This document shows, piece after piece, positions 1 through 9,185 of a DNA stretch of 64,000 nt. Under the pieces are notes generated by a model, which searched no databases, was not told where the DNA came from, and saw only the letters and a list, made by a program, of their open reading frames with translations. Within the stretch, counting starts at the first letter, position 1, and each line of letters begins with the position of its first letter. Source of the DNA: WHSO01 sp963732875 (GTDB taxonomy: Bacteria > Pseudomonadota > Alphaproteobacteria > SMXQ01); the NCBI GenBank assembly GCA_963732875.1, contig CAVTBD010000002.1, forward strand, positions 806,001 through 870,000, in the 5' to 3' direction. The translations under genes and the position numbers were made by a program.

Positions 1-62
1 TCGAACACGCCCGGGATCGGCGCCACCAACCCCTTGAAACGATCTCGCATCTTCTCAGACAT
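1..62 (-). CDS. N-terminus of a probable DapA/aldolase-family protein (partial)
   Basis: The window edge cuts this gene, so only about 20 residues are visible. The start is an ATG at 60-62, preceded by a strong AGGAGG ribosome binding site in the 31 bases between this gene and the cupin gene. The peptide contains RFKGLVAPIPGVF, which resembles the N-terminus of dihydrodipicolinate synthase/N-acetylneuraminate lyase-type aldolases, but this is a weak match from a short segment. It lies just downstream of the gentisate-dioxygenase-like gene on the same strand and is probably its operon partner. Confidence 0.45.
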   Translation of the reverse strand, partial: MSEKMRDRFKGLVAPIPGVF

Positions 63-94
63 AACTTCCTCCTTTGAGGCTCGAGGGCCTCCGT

Positions 95-1183
95 TCACCC
101 TTCTTCCTCGCGATACAGGCCCAGGCTCTCCAGAACCGGCCGATCGGTCACCGAAAACACCACCGCGGGCTCCGTCCGCGACGGGTTGCGGTGCCGATGC
201 CACTCCCACGACGGCACGAAAAAGCAGTCGTGCCCGCCCCATGGCAGGTCCTTCGCCTTCGATCCCTCGCCCACCGTCGTCACGCCGGACCCTTCCACCA
301 CGTGGTAGATCGTCCCACTCGTATGGCGATGCCGCTCCGTCGTCTCGCCCGGCGCCAGAAGCTGCACCTGACAGCCGATCGTCGGCATCGTCGGTCCGCC
401 CGTCACAGGGTTGCGATACTCCAGAAGCACCCCGTCGTGACGGTCGCGCTCCCCCGCCGCCAACATCGCATCCAGAACAGGACGCACGTCACGCCACTTG
501 TAGACGTACGGCACCGCCCGATCGCCCATATCCTTCACACGCGGACGTACCGGCCCGTAGCGCTGCTGACAGTAGCCTGCGCCGTGCAATTGGGCTTGTG
601 ACGCCCCTTCGAAGTAATTGTCCGCAGCATCCGCTTGGGCGCTGTAGGGCTCGCTGAAGCCGGCATCGAGACGCTTCATCAGATGGGTGTCGAGGACGTC
701 GAGCCAGACGACATTCCTGTCACCCTTGTTCTGGTGGTCGTGCCAGGTCCAGTGCGGCGTCAGGATCAGGTCGCCCGGCTCCATCGGCATGACCTCGCCC
801 TCGACGTTGGTGTAGGCGCTGCCGTCGCCTTCCACGACGAAGCGCAGGGCCGCCGCGGTATGGCGGTGACATTCCGCGGTCTCGCCCGGCCGAACCAGCT
901 GGATCGACATCTGCAACGTGCGCGTGGTCGACTTGAGCCGGGTGATCGCCGGGTTGACCAGCTGAACCGTACGGCGGTTGGCGGCATCGGTCGCGTCTCC
1001 AAGGTGAATGACCTCGCCGGATTCCATCAGGCAGGAGTAGATGGCCTCCCACGGCCACACGTGGGGCACCAGCTTGGGATCGCGCTCGCGATCCTGCCAG
1101 TGGCCGCCCAGCGAATGCTCCGCCAGGCGCCGGTGCAGCGCTTCGATTCGGTCGTCCAGAGAAGCCGCTTCCACAGAACTCAT
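95..1183 (-). CDS. Double-cupin dioxygenase, gentisate 1,2-dioxygenase-like
   Basis: This is a protein of about 362 residues with two cupin domains. The first has the metal-site motif ECHRHT and a later H of the HWTWHDH stretch; the second has TERHRHTSGTIYHVVEG followed by WEWHRHRN. The length and two-domain layout fit gentisate/1-hydroxy-2-naphthoate dioxygenases, Fe(II) enzymes that cleave the ring of hydroxylated aromatic acids in the cytoplasm. The substrate cannot be fixed from sequence. Three start codons lie in a row (GTG, ATG, ATG). The last ATG, at 1183, has the best spacing (5 bases) from GGAGG. The partial aldolase-like gene follows 31 bases downstream. A related cupin of unknown substrate remains possible. 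Confidence 0.8.
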   Translation of the reverse strand: MSSVEAASLDDRIEALHRRLAEHSLGGHWQDRERDPKLVPHVWPWEAIYSCLMESGEVIHLGDATDAANRRTVQLVNPAITRLKSTTRTLQMSIQLVRPGETAECHRHTAAALRFVVEGDGSAYTNVEGEVMPMEPGDLILTPHWTWHDHQNKGDRNVVWLDVLDTHLMKRLDAGFSEPYSAQADAADNYFEGASQAQLHGAGYCQQRYGPVRPRVKDMGDRAVPYVYKWRDVRPVLDAMLAAGERDRHDGVLLEYRNPVTGGPTMPTIGCQVQLLAPGETTERHRHTSGTIYHVVEGSGVTTVGEGSKAKDLPWGGHDCFFVPSWEWHRHRNPSRTEPAVVFSVTDRPVLESLGLYREEEG

Positions 1184-1608
1184 CATCACCTCCCTCGGGC
1201 CGCCAAGTGCGCCAAGGTCTTGCCCCTCAGCCTTTTAGCTATTCTTTCTATCATCTAGGCCGACCCGTGACCGTGTCGTCCAATATTCTTTCCTTATGCT
1301 GACATTGGTTTTCTTTATGGCTGTGGCCATTGAACGGGAAGAGGCGCTTAATTAGGATTGCGCCACGCCCTTGGCGCCGACCGCACCAGCACGCTGGCTA
1401 AATTCTCACGGCCGGATTTACTACGCGCTTGTCGAAATATGTGCCGCCACGATAACGACGGATCAAACAGCAGACTCCGAAAGCAAGCGCTCGTTGAAAA
1501 TACCGCGTACCAACTCCGCAGAGACTTGGCGGAAGATTGACCTGGCTCCTTGTACGAAATCGGCTGAAAAGAAAAAGCCGTCACTCAAATGAAAAACGGG
1601 AGGTCGTT
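1184..1608. other. Divergent intergenic region
   Basis: About 425 bases lie between the leftward cupin gene and the rightward Bug gene, so promoters for both should be here. The two ribosome binding sites are visible (GGAGG at 1189-1193 for the cupin, GGGAGG at 1598-1603 for the Bug gene). I see no further gene, clear operator palindrome or RNA. Confidence 0.5.
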
Positions 1609-2673
1609 ATGAAGTTGGGTAAACTGCTGCAAGCCGCATTAGCACTTTATACGAGCAACGCGCTCGGCCTGTGTTCGGCAACCGCATCGGCACAATCGCC
1701 TCAGGACTTCTATTCGAGAAACAGACTCACGATTCTGGTTGGAACCGCGCCGGGCGGCAGTTACGACCTGATGGGACGTCTGACGGCACGTCACATCACC
1801 AAGCACATTCCGGGCAACCCCTCGGTGATCGTACAGAACATGCCTGGCGGCGGCAGCCTGATCGCAAGCAATTATCTCTATGGCGTCGCCCCCCAAGACG
1901 GTTCGGTGCTGGGCGCCGTCGTACCGGGCATCATATGGACTGCGCTATTCAAGGAAAAAAGCGCTCGTTATGACCCACCGAAGTTCCACTGGATCGGCAA
2001 CGCGATGGATGGGATTCCCGTTCCGACCTTGTATCGGCCCGCCCCCGTACAATCCCTTGAAGACCTCAAAACCGAGGGCGGCATCATGGGTGCCGGCGGC
2101 ATCAGTTCGATGGATGCGACGAACGCCTTCATGATGAATGCGCTGCTGGGAACCAAGATCAAGGTCGTTCCCGGCTACAAGGGCGGCGACGCAATCAATC
2201 TCGCCATGGAAAGAGGGGAAATCAACGGCCGCGCCAGCCAGGCCTGGGCAGCGTGGAAAGCCATCAAGCCCGATTGGCTGCACGATCACAAACTGATTCC
2301 CCTGGTCCAGTTCGGCCTCACGCCAATCGACGATCCGATGCTCAAGAACGTGCCGTTGTTCGTCGATCTCGTGAAGGATCAGAACGCCAAGAAAATGGCC
2401 CGGGTCTACACCTCCGTGGCCATCCTCGGGCGACCGATGGTTGTCGGGCCCAAAGTGCCGGGAGATCGGGTCGCCGTGTTGCGCGAGGCATACAGAGCCA
2501 TGGTGAGTGACCCCGCCTTTCTCGCCGACGCCGGCAAGCAACATATCGACATAAAATACATCTCCGGAACGGATATTCAGGGGATGGTACGCGATATCTG
2601 GTCTCTTGATCCAAAACTGGTTGGGCACCTTCGTAGCATCGTCCAGAAAAAAAGAAAGAAGAAGAAATCCTGA
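1609..2673 (+). CDS. Bug/TctC-family periplasmic binding protein 1, with basic C-terminal tail
   Basis: This 354-residue protein has a Sec-type signal peptide (about residues 1-26). The Bug-family core follows: a beta-strand/glycine loop (ILVGTAPGGSYDLMGRL), an IPGNP turn, VQNMPGGGS and APQDGSVLG. Bug proteins are the solute receptors of tripartite tricarboxylate transporters and usually bind carboxylates. The start at 1609 follows GGGAGG by 5 bases; the upstream extension is not used. It belongs to the same subgroup as the proteins at 3190 and 55203 (MGRLT, GYKGG motifs). The C-terminus is unusual: it ends QKKRKKKKS, with seven consecutive basic codons at 2647-2667 (AAA, AAG and AGA mixed). 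No membrane partner is adjacent. A GC-rich hairpin follows at 2699. Confidence 0.9.
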   Translation: MKLGKLLQAALALYTSNALGLCSATASAQSPQDFYSRNRLTILVGTAPGGSYDLMGRLTARHITKHIPGNPSVIVQNMPGGGSLIASNYLYGVAPQDGSVLGAVVPGIIWTALFKEKSARYDPPKFHWIGNAMDGIPVPTLYRPAPVQSLEDLKTEGGIMGAGGISSMDATNAFMMNALLGTKIKVVPGYKGGDAINLAMERGEINGRASQAWAAWKAIKPDWLHDHKLIPLVQFGLTPIDDPMLKNVPLFVDLVKDQNAKKMARVYTSVAILGRPMVVGPKVPGDRVAVLREAYRAMVSDPAFLADAGKQHIDIKYISGTDIQGMVRDIWSLDPKLVGHLRSIVQKKRKKKKS

Positions 2674-3189
2674 AGCCCCACTAACCCAGTCGACAGGGCC
2701 GCCCCCGGGCCAGCACCGGGGGCGGTCACTTCTACGCCGTCACGAACCGGCCGTCGGTTGCTTGAAGCGTTCCTTTCCGCCGCGCGGTTGACCATGTACC
2801 GACTGGGTATCGCGAAAGGAAAGAGGCCAACATGGCGAAGGGGGCATGACATGCAGAACAACCCTTCCAGATCTAACCCATGCCGCGCCCCGCGGTGCCA
2901 CGACCGGCCTAGTCGATTTGCGGTGCCTTCCGTGTGCCTTGTCGCGCAACGCTCTCGACGGGGTATTCGCATCCGTAAAGCCAAACGTGACCCGTTGCTT
3001 GTATTTCCGGCTCGTTTGGCTATCGTCGGATTTGATCCTGCGAACTAACTCAGGAATCTCGAACAAGAAGGAGACTCGAGCAAAAGTAACCATCAGTCCC
3101 TCAGATAGCGTGATCTCTCCAAACGACAGGGCCGATATTTCTGGCCTGACCTGCGGACGCTGCCGTCCGCCAATGACAAGGAGGCTTCA
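2674..3189 (+). other. Intergenic region between two Bug genes
   Basis: This stretch holds the terminator-like hairpin of the first Bug gene (2699-2725) and the ribosome binding site AAGGAGG (3178-3184) of the second. Several open frames cross it, but none has a ribosome binding site or a recognisable product. I see nothing else. Confidence 0.45.
2699..2725 (+). terminator. Hairpin downstream of Bug gene 1
   Basis: There is a perfect 10-bp stem, CCGCCCCCGG paired with CCGGGGGCGG, with a 7-base loop, starting 26 bases after the stop codon. It lacks a strong U-tract (TCACTTCTAC follows), so it may be a weak terminator or an mRNA-stabilising structure. Confidence 0.5.
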
Positions 3190-4245
3190 ATGTCAAACCG
3201 AGGATCAACCGCTTTTTCATCCTGCGTTATCGCCGCCGTCGCTATGCTGGCAAGTGCTTCCGGTGTAGGAGCCGCAGACGACTTCTATGCCAAGCATGAC
3301 CTGAAGATTCTCGTCGGTACCGCCGCCGGGGGTAGCTACGACCTGATGGGACGCCTGACAGGGCGCCACATCGGAGACCACATTCCCGGCCACCCCAGGA
3401 TCATCGTGCAGAACATGCCGGGCGGCGGCAGCCTGATCGCTACCAACTATCTCTGCAACATCGCGCCTCAGGACGGCTCGGTGCTGGGGTCCGTTGTGCC
3501 AGGAATCATCCTGACCGCGCTCTTCAGGGAATTGAGCGTGCATTACGATCCCAACAAGATGCACTGGATCGGCAACGTGATGGACAGCGGTCAGGTGCCG
3601 ACCCTTTACCACACCTCGCCTTACAAGACCCTCGCAGCTCTCAAACAGCATCAGGTCATAATGGGCGCGGGCGGCAGTAGCGGGTTTGACGCGATGAATC
3701 CGCTGATGTTCAACGCCCTTCTCGGTACCAAGATCAAGGTCGTCACGGGTTACAAAGGCGGCAAGGCCATCACGCTTGCGATGGAACGCGACGAAATCCA
3801 GGGACGAGGCGCTGCATCCTGGTCAGGCTGGAAGGCCGTTCATCCCGACTGGGTTCGCGAACACAAGCTCATCCCGCTCATGCAACTGAGTTTGGAACCA
3901 ATCGACGACCCCGACCTGAAGGGGGTGCCGCTGTTCGTCGATCTTGTCAAGAAGAAGGACCGGACGCTCGCCAGGAGCTACACCGCTGTTATCAATATGG
4001 GCCATCCGATGGTCATGGGCCCGAACGTACCGAAGGTGCACGTTGACACGATGCGCGATGCCTATGCCGCCATGGCAAAGGATCCCGCCTTCATCGCGGA
4101 TGCGAAGAAGCTTCGAGTGAATCTCAGTCTTTCTTCAGGCGACACGCTCCAGAAGATGGTGGCGTCGACCTTCGAGTTGAAGCAGGCTCAGGTCAAACGG
4201 CTCTACAAGATCCTCCAAAGGGGCAAGCGCAAAAAAAGGAAGTAG
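3190..4245 (+). CDS. Bug/TctC-family periplasmic binding protein 2, with basic C-terminal tail
   Basis: This 351-residue protein has a Sec signal peptide (about residues 1-28, ending GVGAADD) and the Bug core (ILVGTAAGGSYDLMGRL, HIPGHP, VQNMPGGGS). It is closely related to the protein at 1609, which suggests duplication within the locus. The start follows GGAGG. The protein ends QRGKRKKRK (tail codons at 4225-4242), again a dense basic tail but spelled with CGC and AGG arginine codons as well as lysine codons. It is predicted to bind a carboxylate in the periplasm. It converges on the UbiD gene, with a hairpin between them. Confidence 0.9.
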   Translation: MSNRGSTAFSSCVIAAVAMLASASGVGAADDFYAKHDLKILVGTAAGGSYDLMGRLTGRHIGDHIPGHPRIIVQNMPGGGSLIATNYLCNIAPQDGSVLGSVVPGIILTALFRELSVHYDPNKMHWIGNVMDSGQVPTLYHTSPYKTLAALKQHQVIMGAGGSSGFDAMNPLMFNALLGTKIKVVTGYKGGKAITLAMERDEIQGRGAASWSGWKAVHPDWVREHKLIPLMQLSLEPIDDPDLKGVPLFVDLVKKKDRTLARSYTAVINMGHPMVMGPNVPKVHVDTMRDAYAAMAKDPAFIADAKKLRVNLSLSSGDTLQKMVASTFELKQAQVKRLYKILQRGKRKKRK

Positions 4246-4261
4246 CTCGGATAGGGTAAGA

Positions 4262-4290
4262 CCGGCGCCGAGGGCAGTGCACGGCGCCGG
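4262..4290. terminator. Hairpin between convergent Bug gene 2 and ubiD-like gene
   Basis: A perfect 9-bp GC stem, CCGGCGCCG paired with CGGCGCCGG, has an 11-base loop and is followed by CCTTGCCTC. It sits between two convergent genes and could serve both as a terminator. There is no long T-run. Confidence 0.5.
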
Positions 4291-4369
4291 CCTTGCCTCA
4301 AGGCTAGATTGCGGATCTCGTAGGCGAACGACGACTTTCCGTGCCGCTAACCGAGAGAGCCGCGCATGG

Positions 4370-5858
4370 TCATGTCGCCGGGGAGGTAAGGAATCGCAGC
4401 TTGTCGGCCCATTTCCGGCGAATCTCCTCCGCATAGGCCGGATCGACGGCATTGACCCTGGGGAACTCGTCCTTCCGGTGCCAGGGCCTGACCGCGTAGA
4501 TGATGATGCGCGAGTTGGTGAAGTCCTGAGCCTCACGTTTATCGGGGGCGATACGCGGATCGATGTTGCCCGACCAGCAGCCCATCGATGATATCGGTCT
4601 GGGTCTTCGGGTCCCAGCGCGTCGCCAGCGCCCACATCACTTCCGCCGGGTTGGTGATATCGATGTCGTCATCGACCACGATGGTGACACGCCCGGCAAA
4701 AGCCGCCGAAATGGCGCCGGTCGCGACCAACCCGGCCATCTTGGCATGACCCGCATGCTGCTGCTTGATCGCTACCACGTTCACCAGCCGAGGGCCGCCA
4801 CCCGGCAGCTTCCACACCCCCGTGACACCGGGTACACCCGCCGCCTCGATCTCGTCCCATAGCGCCGCCGCACGGAACAACGACGTGCCGGCAGTACCAA
4901 AATAGGTGCCGGGATAGGTAGGCTTCGCCGGCGGCTGTGCCGTGATGATCGGGTCGTTGCGGTGATAGATCGTCTCGATCTTCACCACCGGCTCCGGGCG
5001 GGTGCCGGAGGCGTAATAGCCGGGCCATTCCCCGAACGGCCCCTCCGGGGCGGATGCCTCTTCCGGTGGCGGCATCCGTCCCTCCAGCACGATCTCCGAA
5101 TCGGCAGGGAATGGAAGGCCCGTCACGCGTCCCTCGACCACCTGGATCGGCGCGCCGATCCGGCCGCCTGCGATGTCGTATTCCGACCGACCCGCCGGCA
5201 AGGTCGATGCGGCAACGGCGCCGAGCACCGGCGCCTGGCCCAGACTGATCGCGATCGGGCAGGCTTCGCCCCGCGCCCAGTACTTGCGGCGGATGGCGTC
5301 ACCATGCTTGCCGGGCTCCATCATCACGGTCACGGTGCGTTCGTCCACGATCATGACCCGGTAGGTGCCGAGGTTGACCCAATCCGAATCGGGATCTCGG
5401 GTGACCACGACGCATTCGGTGCCGATATAGGCACCCCCGTCTTCCTCGTGCCAGCGCGGCATCGGAAAAATCTTTGCATTGACCTCGTTACCAGCCATGA
5501 CGTTTTCGAGGACCGGACCGCTCTTGACGATTTCCGGCGGGATCGGGGCCGTGGCCTTGCGGTTCCTGGCGCGATAGGCCTCGACCAGCTCCAGCCCGCC
5601 GGTGTTACCGCCCAACACCCGAGACGAACGCACGTTGACGGCAACGCGATGCCCGGGCGAGCAACCCAGCATGTTCTCGAACAGGAGGACCGGCGGCTGC
5701 GCCTTCTCCAGGCTCAATTCATAGAGTGCCCCCATTTCCAGCTCGGGATCGGCGCCGTCGACGCGTTGAACTTCGCCGGCATCGTCGGCGATGCACAGAA
5801 ACTCACGCAGATCGCCGAGGGCTTGCAATCGGAGATAGCTCGTTTTTATTGCGGCCAT
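4370..5858 (-). pseudogene. UbiD-family decarboxylase, single frameshift near the C-terminus
   Basis: The reconstructed protein is about 495 residues, the usual UbiD length. UbiD enzymes use prenylated FMN to decarboxylate, or carboxylate, aromatic and unsaturated acids. The catalytic region is visible: EIVLEGRMPPP and EGPFGEWPGYY supply the conserved glutamates. The reading frame breaks at about 4580, where IIDG changes frame to CWSGNIDPRIAP. The break is at a GGG run, and one fewer G restores the frame. Similarity is kept on both sides, so this is either a very recent mutation or a sequence error. No UbiX (prFMN-synthesising) gene is visible in the window. The start ATG at 5858 has no strong ribosome binding site. 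Confidence 0.8.
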
Positions 5859-6150
5859 TGGGGGTTCCGTCGAGGGCTGGTTTTTAGTTTCATCGCCATG
5901 TTTTCAGGCCCGGAAACGCTATGGACTCCCCCTAAGACTGTCAACTGCATCGGCACGCCCACCGCCTTGGCCTGCGCCGGGACCGACCGAGGCACTTCAC
6001 GACCGCGCGTTATTCTTCTACGATTGCCGGCAGATGCAGTCATGCCGACGAAGATCGGCAACGGGGCCAAGCGCGGCGTCGGGCATGGCCGTACCGGCGG
6101 GTAACCGCCGCGCAAGAAAGTCTCGACAAGAATATCCCGGGAGGCGTCAC

Positions 6151-7190
6151 ATGAAATTTGGACTTTTCTCCAATGGCGAGCGTGGCAACCTCATCGCCCG
6201 CACGACCTACGAGGAGGACCTCGCCGAGGTCGTGCATGCCGATACGCTCGGCATGAGCGAAGCCTGGATCAGCGAACACGGCACACTTCTGAGCTGGAGC
6301 CTGCCGGACACCATGCCGTCGGCCGACCTGTTCATCTGCAAGGCGGCGGCCCTGACCAAGAACATCCGCATGGGGCCCGGCATACGGCCACTGCCGTTTT
6401 TTCATCCGGTTCAGGTCGCGACAGATGTCGCCGTGTGCGACCACCTGACCGGCGGGCGATACCTTGCGGGCTTCGGGCTGGGCATCGGGACCGGCAATGG
6501 CCAACGCGGGGAATTGCCTGGCGACCGCCGCGTCATGATGAATGAGGCGATCGACCTGATTCTGAAATGCTGGTCCTCGCCGGAGCCATTCGATTGGGAT
6601 GGCGATATCTGGCAAGGGAAGAACTGGCACATCATTCCACGGCCGCTTACCCAGCCGCGGCCCGAAGTCGGCATCGCCTGCTCGCGCAGCGAAGGCACGC
6701 TGGCTATGGCGGCGGAGAAGGGTTTCCTGCCATTGATGAGCTGGAATCCCTCCACCGACCAGATCAAGCAGATGATCGAGATGTACATGGATGGCGGGAA
6801 CGACGCCATGCCGCCACGCCGCAGCCGCGCCCGCGTGGCACGCGTCGTCTACGTCGCCGAGTCGGACGAGCAGGCGTACAAGGATCTGGAGAACGTCGAT
6901 ATCGGCATACCGCTGCGCACGCGGGCGCCTCGACCACTATATTCCCGAAGGGGGCACGCGCGACGACCTCTCCATGCTCAGCCTGGTCGAAGTCCGGCGA
7001 CTTCTTCGCAGGCAGCCCCGAAACGGTGTATCAAGGACTCAAGAATTTCTACGACGAGGTCGGCGGCTTCGGTACGCTACTGGTCGTCGCCGGCCGCAAC
7101 TGGGGCACGTGGGAACAGCGCAAGCGCTCGTGGACCTTGCTGATGGAAGAAGTCGCCCCGAGGCTCGCCACGCTCGACGCTGACTTATAG
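6151..7190 (+). pseudogene. Luciferase-like (LLM) flavin-dependent monooxygenase, two frameshifts
   Basis: The N-terminal 260 residues read cleanly (MKFGLFSNGERGN, then VHADTLGMSEAWISEH and HLTGGRYLAGFGLGIGTGN), typical of bacterial-luciferase-fold, FMNH2-using monooxygenases. The frame shifts near 6928 (into LDHYIPEGGTRDDLSML) and again near 6990 (into SGDFFAGSPETVYQGL), then runs to the natural stop at 7188-7190. Both shifts are in the same direction, so the frame is not restored as sequenced. The start follows GGGAGG. It lies between ubiD-like and ABC importer genes, which suggests a role in aromatic or xenobiotic oxidation, but the substrate is unknown. Confidence 0.78.
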
Positions 7191-7342
7191 AATTTGAAAA
7201 TGATAGCTCTTGCCTCGGATTTGGATCACCGCTCCGTCGTTTGACAGAGCGGAACAATCCGGGTTCAATTACTCTCAACAAATAAAGCGCGCAATGTAGT
7301 CAAATCCAATAAGCCGCTTACCGAACTATACAGGGGGTTCTC

Positions 7343-8488
7343 ATGCAAAGCTTCATGTTGCGGCACGCCCGCAAACCACATGGGTTGAACACCGTTCGGA
7401 TAGCGCTTTGCGGCGCGGCAATCGCCGGGGCTCTCGCGGCCGGCGTTCCAGCGCGGGCAGCCGACTCCGCGGCCATGGCGGATCTGAAGAAAAATTCCGC
7501 CTTGCAGGCACTGGTGAAGGCGGCAGCCAAGGAAGGGCAGCTGAACATCTTCGGCTCGGGCGACTACAACGACCCTAAGTTCATCGCCGCGCTCGAAAAG
7601 GGCCTCAACGCCACCTACGGCATCAACGTCAAGCTGAAGGTCACGCCGGGGCCGAGCGCGAACAACCTGCAGCAACGCCTGATCGACGAATACAAAACTG
7701 GCCGCACGGCCAGCACCGACATCTACTTCGCCCCGTCGCGCCAGCAGTTGCAGACCAACAAAGCGGGCGTGCTCGAGCGCGTGGACTGGAAGAAATACAT
7801 GCCGTCTCTCAAAGACGACGAGATCGGCAAGAACGGCTCCAGCGTCGTCGTGGGCGCCGCCATCCACGTCATCGGCTACAACACCAACCTGTTGAAGAAA
7901 TCCGACCTACCCAAAACCTACGCCGACTTCGCCAACCCCAAATACAAGGGCAAGATAGCCACCACGAAATATGCCGTGGGCTGGGTTGAGGCCGCGATCT
8001 TCCTAGGCGAGAAGAAGGCGACGAACCTGGTCAAGACTATGGTCAAAAACGGCGATTTCGTCGGCGTCACGGTCACGGGTGCACAGGATCGCGTCGCTAC
8101 CGGCGAATACCCGATCTTCGCTTTCGACACGACGCCCGCATCCTATACGCGGCTCAAAGTGAAGGGCGCGCCGGTGGATATTGCAACCCTCGACAACTTC
8201 CTGTCGGGAACGGCCAATTCCGCGAGCGTGCCCAAGAACGGCAGCCATCCCAATCTCGCCAAGCTGCTGTGCATCTACATGCTGACCGACGAGGGCCAGA
8301 AGATTTCCTGGGACGAGATCGGGCGAAACTCGCCGTTCCGGGAGGGCTCCAATCTCAATAAATTCGTCGCCGCCAAAAAGGCGTCCGGTGCAACGATCTA
8401 TTTCGCCACCGACACCGAAGTGGAAAAGAACATACGTTTCTACAGCAAAGTTGGGCGGCATCTCGCCAAGATTCTGCGCGGCGGCTGA
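7343..8488 (+). CDS. ABC importer solute-binding protein (iron/spermidine-type family)
   Basis: This 381-residue periplasmic protein has a twin-hydrophobic N-terminus and a probable Sec signal ending near ARAADS (residue about 42). The body resembles extracellular solute-binding proteins of the Fe(III)/AfuA class (QALVKAAAKEGQLNIFGSG, then PSRQQLQTNKAGVLERVDW and GYNTNLLKKSDLPKTYADF). It is the first gene of an importer unit with the permease at 9186 and the ATPase at 10965. In this family the ligand is often not iron; organic acids, phosphonates and polyamines are known, so the ligand is unassigned. It has no polylysine tail, unlike the Bug proteins nearby. Confidence 0.85.
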   Translation: MQSFMLRHARKPHGLNTVRIALCGAAIAGALAAGVPARAADSAAMADLKKNSALQALVKAAAKEGQLNIFGSGDYNDPKFIAALEKGLNATYGINVKLKVTPGPSANNLQQRLIDEYKTGRTASTDIYFAPSRQQLQTNKAGVLERVDWKKYMPSLKDDEIGKNGSSVVVGAAIHVIGYNTNLLKKSDLPKTYADFANPKYKGKIATTKYAVGWVEAAIFLGEKKATNLVKTMVKNGDFVGVTVTGAQDRVATGEYPIFAFDTTPASYTRLKVKGAPVDIATLDNFLSGTANSASVPKNGSHPNLAKLLCIYMLTDEGQKISWDEIGRNSPFREGSNLNKFVAAKKASGATIYFATDTEVEKNIRFYSKVGRHLAKILRGG

Positions 8489-8502
8489 ACGGCCGTCCCG
8501 CC

Positions 8503-9099
8503 GTGGCCGAGGTTCCTGAAGACGTGACCCGTGCCTCCGCCATCCGTGCTGACGGAGACGGGCCCAACCGCGTCACCCCTGTGGCGATGACGCTGCCCGC
8601 CGCCTCGACAGCGGCACTCGTGCTTGACGTCAATCCCACCGCCACCGACCTCACCCACATGGCCCACCGCATGCTCGCGCCGGCGCGCGTCTTTCTCGAC
8701 CGGGCACGCGCCAAGGCAGTGCCTGTGCTTTTCACCCTGGTGGTATGGGACGAAGGGACGGCGAAGGGCGCCGTCGCCCCAACGCTCGGTCGGCGCGACG
8801 ACGAGCCTCTGCTGTTCCCCAATGGCTACGACAAATTCGTCGATGGCGATCTTCAGCCCATGCTCGAACAACTGGGCGCGAAGACCCTGGTGATGCTGGG
8901 TGGCGCCGCGAACTTCGCGCTGCTCTACACCGCGACCACGGCGGCGCGCAGCCACGGCTACAGCGTGGTGATCCCGCTCGATGGCATCTACGCCCGATCC
9001 GACTACGAGATGGAATACTCGCTCCATCAGTTCACCGTGCTTCCCCGAATCCAGGACTGGTTCCGGTTCACGACCCTCGCCGCCGTCGAGTTCAGCTAG
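8503..9099 (+). CDS. Isochorismatase-fold protein lacking the catalytic cysteine
   Basis: This protein of about 198 residues has the isochorismatase/cysteine-hydrolase fold: an early Asp in AALVLDVN, the Lys in GYDKFVDGDL, and the helix motif GGAANFALLYTA. In active family members the last motif is G-x-x-T-N-x-C-V-x-x-T-A; here the nucleophilic Cys position is Ala. The protein is therefore probably not a standard amidohydrolase and may be a binding or regulatory protein. The start shown is a GTG with no clear ribosome binding site; an ATG at 8587 is an alternative. It sits between the binding-protein and permease genes of an ABC importer, so a substrate-linked role is likely. Confidence 0.7.
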   Translation: MAEVPEDVTRASAIRADGDGPNRVTPVAMTLPAASTAALVLDVNPTATDLTHMAHRMLAPARVFLDRARAKAVPVLFTLVVWDEGTAKGAVAPTLGRRDDEPLLFPNGYDKFVDGDLQPMLEQLGAKTLVMLGGAANFALLYTATTAARSHGYSVVIPLDGIYARSDYEMEYSLHQFTVLPRIQDWFRFTTLAAVEFS

Positions 9100-9185
9100 C
9101 CCATGGACGAGTTCTCGTACCACGCCCCCGTCTCCCCGGCCGTGACAGCGTCGCCCAACCGCCGGGTGTCCGGGAGACAGGTCCC